A stretch of 7,584 nucleotides of DNA from JBBDIO01 sp040880365 (GTDB lineage Bacteria > Chloroflexota > Anaerolineae > Caldilineales > Caldilineaceae). The notes beneath the pieces are model-generated. The model did not search any database and was not told the DNA's origin. It saw only the letters and a program-made list of their open reading frames with translations. Positions 1-4,539 of the stretch are shown one piece after another; within the stretch, counting starts at the first letter, position 1, and each line of letters begins with the position of its first letter. The position numbers and the translations under genes are program-made. Location of the stretch: NCBI GenBank assembly GCA_040880365.1, contig JBBDIO010000054.1, positions 1 through 7,584 on the forward strand, given 5' to 3'.

Positions 1-227
1 CAGAAGCCAGGCATTACGAAACGCCCGTCCAGATCGATCACCTGGATCGGCGCGCGGGTCGCGGATGGCAGGGCTTGCCGCACCGCGGTTTCTGTGCCGA
101 CGGCCACAAGTTTTCCGTTGTGGCAGACAAGTGCATCTGCCCAGGGCGTGGACGCGGAAGCGGTGAAGATCCGGCCATTGCGATAGAGCGTTGGATGGGA
201 TGTTTCCGATGATTGGGATATACGCAT
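1..227 (-). CDS. YtcJ-like amidohydrolase, N-terminal fragment (runs off left edge)
   Basis: Partial gene: the first 75 codons are in the window, read leftward from an ATG at 225-227, and the frame is open to the edge. The fragment has the N-terminal layout of the amidohydrolase-3/YtcJ family: LYRNGRIFTA near residues 14-23, a PWADAL segment, GKLVAVGTE at 38-46, and IDLDGRFVMPGF at 64-75. That last motif normally sits just before the metal-binding HxH strand, which lies outside the window. Known members are metal-dependent hydrolases of amide or other C-N bonds, usually cytoplasmic and of uncertain substrate, so the substrate cannot be given here. No strong Shine-Dalgarno sequence precedes the ATG. 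The start is chosen because the family domain begins about 13 residues later. A matching minus-strand promoter lies at 305-332. Imidazolonepropionase-type or dihydroorotase-type relatives share parts of this pattern, but the PWADAL/GTET wording fits YtcJ best. Confidence 0.8.
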   Translation of the reverse strand, partial: MRISQSSETSHPTLYRNGRIFTASASTPWADALVCHNGKLVAVGTETAVRQALPSATRAPIQVIDLDGRFVMPGF

Positions 228-278
228 GGTTGTCTGGGCTTTTTGCAGGTTCGTGTTGTGAAATTTGGCTGCTTCAAT

Positions 279-307
279 TTGACAGATAGCTGCTGAAATG
301 ATAAATT
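279..307 (+). promoter_or_regulatory. Putative sigma-70 promoter for tRNA-Asp
   Basis: A perfect TTGACA (279-284) is followed after 17 bp by TAAATT (302-307, 4 of 6 consensus bases). It points right, toward the tRNA at 437, and would give a start near 314 and a leader of about 120 nt. No better promoter was seen closer to the tRNA. It overlaps the minus-strand promoter at 305-332. Not tested experimentally. Confidence 0.4.
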
Positions 308-332
308 ATAAAAATCAACTTCTATGCCTCAA
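305..332 (-). promoter_or_regulatory. Putative sigma-70 promoter for the amidohydrolase gene
   Basis: On the minus strand TTGAGG (327-332) is followed after 16 bp by a perfect TATAAT (305-310). Transcription would start near 298 and run leftward, about 70 nt ahead of the amidohydrolase ATG at 227. Its -10 box shares bases with the -10 of the plus-strand promoter at 279-307, so the two cannot be occupied at once. Confidence 0.4.
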
Positions 333-436
333 GGCGCATAAAACTTGGTGCAACGTAATGAGTTGTGCCGGTTGATTGCGAGGATTGAAAATCGGAATTT
401 GTCCATGTGACAAACTGATTCTGTCCGTGAATTTGA

Positions 437-512
<76 letters not shown>

Positions 513-523
513 GAAGTTGAAAG

Positions 524-557
524 AAGAAGCCCTTGGGCATTTGCCCAAGGGCTTCTT
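524..557. terminator. Shared hairpin terminator between tRNA-Asp and fabI
   Basis: A perfect 16-bp inverted repeat (524-539 with 542-557) has a 2-nt centre, or a 4-nt loop if the last A-T pair opens. It starts 11 nt after the tRNA CCA and ends 25 bp from the fabI stop. In the plus direction it runs into a T-rich stretch (TTTGTGTCTTT); on the minus strand it is followed by CTTTCAACTTC. The plus-strand tail is the better intrinsic terminator for the tRNA. Because the stem is symmetric it may also end fabI transcription. Confidence 0.85.
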
Positions 558-582
558 TGTGTCTTTGGCGCAAGGAGCGAGC

Positions 583-1371
583 CTATTCGGCGAACTTCGA
601 TGGATCCGGCATACCCATAATATTATAGCCGCCATCCACATAGAGGATTTCGCCCGTAATGCCAACGGCCCAGTCACTGAGCAGGAAGCGGGCGGCGTCG
701 CCGATATTGTCCTGGGTGACATTGCCCATTGGGGCGATGCTTCCTGCGACGCCCAGGCTCTTGCGGAAACCGGCAATGCCCGAAGCAGCCAGCGTCTTGA
801 TGGGGCCGGCGCTGATGGCGTTCACACGGATGCGGTCGTTGCCCAGATCCCAGGCGAGATAGCGCACGCTGGATTCCAGCGCGGCTTTGGCGACGCCCAT
901 GACGTTGTAGTTGGGCGCGACTTTTTCTGATCCGTAGTAGGTCATGGTGATCATACTGCCGCCATTGGGCATCAGGGTGCGGGCGCGCTTGGCGAGTGCG
1001 ATCATGCTATAGCAGCTCACATCCAGCGCAATGCGAAAGCCCTCGCGGCTGGTATCGCTGAAGCGTCCGCTGAGTTCTTCGGACGGCGCAAAGGCGATGG
1101 CGTGGACCATGAAGTCGAGCGTGCCAAATTCGGCCTCGGCCTTTTCGAAGACGGTGTCGATTTCGTCGTCGTTGGTTACATCGCACTGTTCGACAAAGGT
1201 GCTGCCAATGCTTGCGGCCAATGGTTCCACGCGCTTTTTCAGGATTTCGCCCGCATAGCTGAAGCCCAGGGTTGCGCCTTCCGCATGGAGTGCCTGGCTG
1301 ATGCCCCAGGCAATCGAATTTTTGTTGGCAACGCCGAAAATCAACCCCTTTTTACCTTCAAACAGACCCAT
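583..1371 (-). CDS. fabI: Enoyl-[acyl-carrier-protein] reductase (NADH), FabI
   Basis: This enzyme catalyses the last step of each fatty-acid elongation round, reducing trans-2-enoyl-ACP to acyl-ACP with NAD(P)H in the cytoplasm. The 262-residue protein has the usual FabI length and is an atypical short-chain dehydrogenase/reductase. The cofactor loop GVANKNSIAWG is at 13-23, and CDV at 63-65 contacts the adenine. The FabI-type active site has Tyr145, Tyr155 and Lys162 (the Y-x6-K pair), and ISAGPIKT at 186-193 leads into the substrate-binding loop. Position 93, the Gly hit by resistance mutations in E. coli FabI, is Ala here in HAIAFAP; Ala is also natural in the Staphylococcus enzyme. A strong Shine-Dalgarno, GAGGAGA, lies 7-8 nt upstream of the ATG (template 1379-1385) and fixes the start. 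The gene appears monocistronic, with a hairpin just beyond its stop. Confidence 0.97.
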   Translation of the reverse strand: MGLFEGKKGLIFGVANKNSIAWGISQALHAEGATLGFSYAGEILKKRVEPLAASIGSTFVEQCDVTNDDEIDTVFEKAEAEFGTLDFMVHAIAFAPSEELSGRFSDTSREGFRIALDVSCYSMIALAKRARTLMPNGGSMITMTYYGSEKVAPNYNVMGVAKAALESSVRYLAWDLGNDRIRVNAISAGPIKTLAASGIAGFRKSLGVAGSIAPMGNVTQDNIGDAARFLLSDWAVGITGEILYVDGGYNIMGMPDPSKFAE

Positions 1372-1511
1372 GAATCTTCTCCTCGATGTTCAATATTATG
1401 TTCAGAATCGCGGTGAAATCTCCGCTGTGGCAAGCTCGGAAACCATTCAATTTCACCGGCTCTGGTTCTAGTCCTGCGCGACGACGCCACAAATTTCGAT
1501 CACGCAGGTAA

Positions 1512-1517
1512 ATTATA
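1512..1517 (-). promoter_or_regulatory. Possible -10 box of the fabI promoter
   Basis: A perfect TATAAT lies on the minus strand, within TTATATAAT. It would start transcription near 1505 and leave a leader of about 134 nt before fabI. No good -35 hexamer stands 16-18 bp upstream, so the call rests on the -10 box alone and could be chance in an AT-rich patch. Confidence 0.3.
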
Positions 1518-1606
1518 TAACGTGTTGTGTGTAGTTGGTCCGGCGCGTGTCTGCCGACGAGATTGCAGGCCCAGATATGCCGGGAGCGGACGCATATTCC
1601 AGTCCC

Positions 1607-1628
1607 GGTGCACAGATGGTGCACAGAT
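1607..1628. repeat. Perfect 11-bp tandem repeat GGTGCACAGAT x2
   Basis: Two identical copies of GGTGCACAGAT sit head to tail (1607-1617 and 1618-1628). Each holds the 6-bp palindrome GTGCAC, and the 11-bp period places the copies on the same face of the DNA helix. It lies about 240 bp upstream of the fabI start. This spacing is typical of a protein-binding site, but no regulator is recognised. Confidence 0.8.
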
Positions 1629-1765
1629 TAAAACACGCTCCATGCCCAATGGTTGCGCAGAAAGCCGTACGTGCGAAAATTTTGACGCAAATTCAATTTC
1701 TATCTGCGATTCGGGAAATTTGTTGCGTAGTTGCGAATTGTGAAATAAAACACGCAATGCATTTC

Positions 1766-1794
1766 TTTACAAGCGGAAAAAGATGTGATACTAT
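1766..1794 (+). promoter_or_regulatory. Sigma-70-like promoter of the putative small RNA
   Basis: TTTACA (1766-1771, 5 of 6 consensus bases) and TACTAT (1789-1794, 4 of 6) are spaced by exactly 17 bp. The predicted start near 1801 falls 3 nt before the foot of the long hairpin that follows. The context, not the hexamers alone, makes it credible. Confidence 0.55.
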
Positions 1795-1800
1795 CATAAA

Positions 1801-1876
1801 CATGAACTGCTCGTTTATTGCGGTGTGGCTTAGTCCACTATCGGGGGAACCGCAATAGACGGCAGTTCTTTTTTTT
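1801..1876 (+). ncRNA. Putative small hairpin RNA of about 76 nt
   Basis: The predicted transcript is almost entirely one folded structure. GAACTGC (1804-1810) pairs with 1862-1868. After a single bulged T at 1811, 1812-1824 pairs with 1849-1861. This makes 20 bp with one bulge and one G-T pair. An apical mini-hairpin (GTGG 1825-1828 with CCAC 1835-1838) and an unpaired stretch with five G (1843-1847) fill the top. Eight T follow directly at 1869-1876, as in an intrinsic terminator. A promoter with 17-bp spacing ends just upstream. I match it to no known RNA family. Alternatives are a terminator for an unseen plus-strand transcript, or a leaderless 18-codon reading frame (1802-1858, MNCSFIAVWLSPLSGEPQ), which I consider less likely. 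It ends 36 bp from the tyrS stop on the opposite strand, so read-through from tyrS would make its antisense. Confidence 0.5.
1869..1876 (+). terminator. T8 tract ending the hairpin RNA
   Basis: Eight consecutive T directly follow the 20-bp stem that closes at 1868, which is the classic arrangement of a rho-independent terminator on the plus strand. On the minus strand the same stem is followed by ATGTTTATG, so it is a poor terminator for tyrS. Confidence 0.7.
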
Positions 1877-1912
1877 CTCTCCGCCACTTTTCTTTCTCAC
1901 TTCTCGCCAGAT

Positions 1913-3151
1913 CTACCCTGCACTAACTACATTGAGAAACCGACGTTTGCCCACCTGGATCACCTGTGTGACACCGGGGGTGGGTGTTAGCTGCTGGTCG
2001 GGATCTTCGACCTGGGCACCATTGCGGCGAATGCCGCCTTGCTGGATCAGGCGGCGTGCTTCGCTTTTGGATTTGACCAATCCTGCCGCCTGCAACACAT
2101 CGACCAATGCCGTAGCGGCTGTCAGCTGAAATTCGGGAGCGTCGCTGGGCGCTTCGCCCTGATGCATACGCGCGGCATCCTGTGCCGCACTTTGCGCCGC
2201 GGCATCGCCGTGAAAAATGCTGACGATTTCGGCGGCAATTTCGTGTTTCAGATCGCGCATGGTAATCGCATTTTCGGCAAGCGCCGTGAAACGCTGATTG
2301 ATTTCGGAGAGTGTCCAGCGAGTAATCAGTTCGGCATAGTTGCGCATGGCATCATCGGGCACATTCAGCACTTTTGTGAACATGACGCCGGGCGATTCAT
2401 CTACGCCGATGGAATTGCCGACAGATTTGCTCATGCGCTGGACGCCGTCGGTGCCAACCAGAATACGCGAGGTCAAAACGACCTGGGGGCGCATCCCCTG
2501 GGCTTCCATCAATTTGCGGCCTGCCATGAGATTGAACAGTTGGTCGGTGCCGCCAATCTGGACATCCGTTTCCAGGGCCACGGCGTCATAGCCTTGCATG
2601 AGCGCATAGAAAAACTCATGGAGCCAGATGGCATCGCCATTGGTATGGCGCTTGCTGAAATTGTCGCGCGCCAGAAACTGCTGCACAGTGAAGTTGGATG
2701 CCAGGTCGATTACGTCGGCAAAATTCAGATTTTGCAACCATTCGTGGTTATAGCGGACGGTGGTGCGCGCCTTGTCGAGCACACGCCAGGCCTGGTCGGC
2801 ATAGGTTTTGCCCTTGGCCAAAGCGTCGTCGAGGGTCTGCTGTTTGCGCACGCTGTCCTTGTCACTGGGGTCACCAATAATGCCTGTGAAGGTACCAATA
2901 AGGAAGATAACTTCGTGGCCCAGATCCTGAAACTGGCGCAATTTGCGCATGGTAATGGTATGGCCCAGATGCAGGTCGGGCGACGACGGATCATAGCCGC
3001 AATAGACGCGGAGCGGTTTGCCCGCTGCGCGGCTCTGTTCCAGGCGCAGACTCAGTTCCTGCTCCATATTTTTGTAGGTTTGCTCATCCCCAAAGTCGAC
3101 ACCGCGCATGAGGATTTCCATTTGTTCTGCTACGGGGAGAAAGCCCGTCAT
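1913..3151 (-). CDS. tyrS: Tyrosyl-tRNA synthetase (TyrZ-like subclass)
   Basis: It attaches tyrosine to tRNA-Tyr using ATP, in the cytoplasm, as a class I synthetase. At 412 residues it has a normal length. The catalytic domain shows YCGYDPSSPDLHLGH (50-64, with the HIGH signature as HLGH at 61-64), IGDPS at 92-96, and QIGGTDQLFN at 198-207 for tyrosine and tRNA binding. The KMSKS loop reads RMSKS at 239-243, with Arg in place of the first Lys. An S4 RNA-binding domain fills about 344-405. The wording HTITMRKLRQFQDLGH resembles TyrZ rather than the E. coli TyrS type. Shine-Dalgarno GAGGAGT (template 3157-3163), about 6 nt before the ATG, fixes the start. It has its own promoter (3286-3314) and a structured leader of about 128 nt. 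No terminator with a T-run follows on this strand. Confidence 0.97.
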   Translation of the reverse strand: MTGFLPVAEQMEILMRGVDFGDEQTYKNMEQELSLRLEQSRAAGKPLRVYCGYDPSSPDLHLGHTITMRKLRQFQDLGHEVIFLIGTFTGIIGDPSDKDSVRKQQTLDDALAKGKTYADQAWRVLDKARTTVRYNHEWLQNLNFADVIDLASNFTVQQFLARDNFSKRHTNGDAIWLHEFFYALMQGYDAVALETDVQIGGTDQLFNLMAGRKLMEAQGMRPQVVLTSRILVGTDGVQRMSKSVGNSIGVDESPGVMFTKVLNVPDDAMRNYAELITRWTLSEINQRFTALAENAITMRDLKHEIAAEIVSIFHGDAAAQSAAQDAARMHQGEAPSDAPEFQLTAATALVDVLQAAGLVKSKSEARRLIQQGGIRRNGAQVEDPDQQLTPTPGVTQVIQVGKRRFLNVVSAG

Positions 3152-3231
3152 TCGTTACTCCTCAACAATGTCTGGAATAATTTCTTTGATCGTTTTTGGT
3201 CGTGATACGTGTGTCTTGCGATACGGCAAAA

Positions 3232-3257
3232 CACGCGTGGCAGACCGGCCACGCGTG
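3232..3257 (-). promoter_or_regulatory. Terminator-like hairpin in the tyrS leader
   Basis: A perfect 10-bp GC-rich inverted repeat pairs 3232-3241 with 3248-3257 around a 6-nt loop. On the minus strand it is followed by TTTTG, a short U-run. It sits about 20 nt after the predicted tyrS start site and 80 nt before the start codon. It may be an attenuator or a structured leader, or it may stop read-through from the zinc-ribbon gene upstream. The T-box core TGG-N-ACCGCG was not found, so this is not a T-box as I can read it. Confidence 0.6.
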
Positions 3258-3271
3258 CAACCCCAGAGTGC

Positions 3272-3290
3272 ATCATTTTATGAAAATGAT
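3272..3290. repeat. 8-bp inverted repeat over the tyrS -10 and start region
   Basis: ATCATTTT (3272-3279) and AAAATGAT (3283-3290) are exact inverted copies with a 3-nt centre. They cover most of the tyrS -10 box (3286-3291) and the predicted start near 3279, a placement typical of an operator. No binding protein is recognised. Confidence 0.55.
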
Positions 3291-3314
3291 ACTTCATCTG
3301 ACCCGCGCGGTCAA
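3286..3314 (-). promoter_or_regulatory. Putative tyrS promoter
   Basis: On the minus strand TTGACC (3309-3314, 5 of 6 consensus bases) and TATCAT (3286-3291, 5 of 6) are separated by exactly 17 bp. The predicted start is near 3279. This is the best promoter match in the window. It lies entirely between the zinc-ribbon gene stop and tyrS, so tyrS need not depend on the upstream gene. Confidence 0.65.
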
Positions 3315-3342
3315 TCTGGGTATGTACATCTGGGCATGTACT
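3315..3342. repeat. Two tandem 14-bp repeats next to the tyrS -35 box
   Basis: TCTGGGTATGTACA (3315-3328) and TCTGGGCATGTACT (3329-3342) differ at 2 of 14 bases. They abut the -35 hexamer of the tyrS promoter on its upstream side, where activators commonly bind. GTACAT (3324-3329) and ATGTAC (3336-3341) also form an inverted pair across the repeat junction. Confidence 0.75.
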
Positions 3343-3381
3343 TCGGTCTATAGGTCCAGGTGTAGATGCGCACCCGCTGAT

Positions 3382-4455
3382 TTACTGGGGCGCAATGGAC
3401 GAGATGCCGCCGGCGCGATTGAGTTCAAGCATCCACTGGCTGCCGGGATTACAGCTGGCAAATATACTTTCGCTGGTGGTGCGATAGGTGAAGGTGCGCC
3501 CATCGGCACTGAGCACACATTGCAGCGTCTGGCTCTGTGCGCCGGCGCGGTGGTCTTCGGTGAGGGGGATGACGGGCCAACGGAGATCGTGGCCTGTGCC
3601 GGTCAATTGTACTTCGTCGTAGCGGCCCCACTCCAGGGATTCATATTCGCAATATTCGGCCAATACTTCATATTCGCACTCTTGCACTACTTCGCCAAAG
3701 CCGGTGCCCTCGTCGATCACATAGGGCGTGCCACATACTTCGCGGGAATTGGGCACGGGGTCGGAGACTGTGCGCTGAACCTCCTGACGACAGGCAAGCA
3801 GCGTTGCGTCCTGGGGAATATCCTCGCGCCAGGCTTCATGCGCGACAGGCATGAGGGCTTCGACTTCGATGGTGCGGCTCCAGCGGGCTTCGACCACGGT
3901 TGCATCTACGGTTTCGGCGCTGCCGGTGAAGAAATAGAACACACCAAAAATGATGAGGCCAATGACGCCCAGTACCACGGCGATGGCAACCCAACTGCAA
4001 CCGCCTTTGCTCTTTTCCGGCTCGGGCTTGGGTTCCGCAGCTGTGGCCCGGAGCGGCGCGCCGCAGCTTTTGCAGGTATAGGCGGAGGCAGGATTTTCGG
4101 CCCCGCAGACGCGACAGGCAATTTGCGCCGCGGGATCATTTTGCAGCGCACCGATGACCTGGCCTTCGGTGCGGGCGGCGCCGTCGGTGAGATCGCCGCC
4201 GCACTGCACACAGATTGTGGCATCGGCGCGGTTGCGTGCGTTACAATAGGGGCAGTGAATATCGGGCGCGGCTGCGGCCTGGGCTAGTTTATCGGGATCT
4301 TCGATCAGATCGGTGGAAACGGGATTCTTAAACTCTACGTGATCCGGTTGGGGCGCTCCGCAGCCGGAACAGACCCGACTGCTGCCTGGGTTGCGATTTC
4401 CGCACGTAGGGCACTGCCACTCTAGCTCAACATGTCCGAGAGATTTTCTTGCCAC
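3382..4455 (-). CDS. Triple zinc-ribbon, single-pass membrane protein of unknown function
   Basis: The 357-residue protein starts at GTG. Three zinc ribbons occupy the N-terminal part, each with two CxxC knuckles: Cys15/18/29/32, Cys68/71/82/85 and Cys114/117/128/131. A Pro/Glu/Lys-rich linker (141-150) leads to one membrane helix at about 154-176. The remaining 180 residues should lie outside the membrane, because the positively charged linker precedes the helix. That domain has six cysteines (222, 241, 260, 269, 313, 335), which could form disulfides, and many acidic and aromatic residues, for example EYEVLAEYCEYESLEW at 261-276. I do not recognise the outer domain. Zinc ribbons of this kind often bind protein or nucleic acid, so signalling or scaffolding at the membrane is possible but unproven. 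The gene is divergent from the FGE-like gene and shares a promoter region with it. Confidence 0.85.
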   Translation of the reverse strand: MARKSLGHVELEWQCPTCGNRNPGSSRVCSGCGAPQPDHVEFKNPVSTDLIEDPDKLAQAAAAPDIHCPYCNARNRADATICVQCGGDLTDGAARTEGQVIGALQNDPAAQIACRVCGAENPASAYTCKSCGAPLRATAAEPKPEPEKSKGGCSWVAIAVVLGVIGLIIFGVFYFFTGSAETVDATVVEARWSRTIEVEALMPVAHEAWREDIPQDATLLACRQEVQRTVSDPVPNSREVCGTPYVIDEGTGFGEVVQECEYEVLAEYCEYESLEWGRYDEVQLTGTGHDLRWPVIPLTEDHRAGAQSQTLQCVLSADGRTFTYRTTSESIFASCNPGSQWMLELNRAGGISSIAPQ

Positions 4456-4462
4456 AGCTCAA

Positions 4463-4468
4463 CCTTTC
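4463..4468 (-). promoter_or_regulatory. Ribosome binding site deciding the GTG start of the zinc-ribbon gene
   Basis: GAAAGG on the minus strand lies 7 nt upstream of the GTG at 4453-4455. The predicted transcript start near 4494 leaves little room for a start codon farther upstream, which supports this GTG. Confidence 0.6.
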
Positions 4469-4481
4469 GCTGATTCTATGG

Positions 4482-4510
4482 TTGACAGGTTTATTAGCCG
4501 AGTCTATGTG
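4482..4510 (+). promoter_or_regulatory. Putative promoter of the FGE-like gene
   Basis: A perfect TTGACA (4482-4487) is followed after 17 bp by TATGTG (4505-4510, 3 of 6 consensus bases). The predicted start is near 4517, which rules out the TTG at 4513 as a start codon and leaves a 23-nt leader before the ATG at 4540. The -10 is weak, as in activated promoters. Confidence 0.5.
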
Positions 4511-4529
4511 CTTTGGGCAGACATGTCAA
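4501..4529 (-). promoter_or_regulatory. Putative promoter of the zinc-ribbon gene
   Basis: On the minus strand a perfect TTGACA (4524-4529) is followed after 17 bp by TAGACT (4501-4506, 4 of 6 consensus bases). The predicted start is near 4494. Its -10 overlaps the -10 of the plus-strand promoter by two bases, and the two polymerase footprints coincide almost fully. Confidence 0.55.
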
Positions 4530-4537
4530 TCTGTCTG
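4518..4537. repeat. Inverted repeat CAGACA-N8-TGTCTG, candidate operator
   Basis: CAGACA (4518-4523) and TGTCTG (4532-4537) are exact inverted copies with centres 14 bp apart. The site covers the predicted start of the FGE-like transcript and the -35 box of the divergent zinc-ribbon promoter, so one bound dimer could affect both genes. No regulator is encoded in the window. Confidence 0.45.
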
Positions 4538-4539
4538 GG

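Larger units (their letters stand above)
1372..1912. other. Gene-poor intergenic stretch between fabI and tyrS
   Basis: About 540 bp without a convincing protein gene. Short open frames exist on both strands, including a 107-codon one on plus with a TTG start, but none has a ribosome site or a recognisable product, and they overlap one another. Supported items are the fabI ribosome site and a possible -10 near 1512, an 11-bp tandem repeat at 1607-1628, and a promoter, hairpin and T-run unit at 1766-1876. The part from about 1630 to 1800 is AT-richer than the surrounding genes. Confidence 0.7.

Noticed and set aside
1535..1858. 107-codon plus-strand open frame between fabI and tyrS
   Set aside because: TTG start without a ribosome site, no recognisable product, and its last third coincides with the promoter and hairpin of the candidate small RNA.
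2039..3205. 388-codon open frame on the plus strand across tyrS
   Set aside because: It is the antisense shadow of tyrS. The minus-strand frame has full synthetase motifs and a Shine-Dalgarno, while the plus frame has no family features.
3299..3317. Possible T-box core (GACCGCGCGG) upstream of tyrS
   Set aside because: The required TGG-N-ACCGCG wording is absent. The sequence includes the -35 region of the promoter, upstream of the predicted transcript start.
3196..4287. 363-codon open frame on the plus strand across the zinc-ribbon gene
   Set aside because: Antisense shadow. The Gly/Ala-rich composition comes from the opposite codons, and the minus-strand protein has three clear zinc ribbons and a membrane helix.
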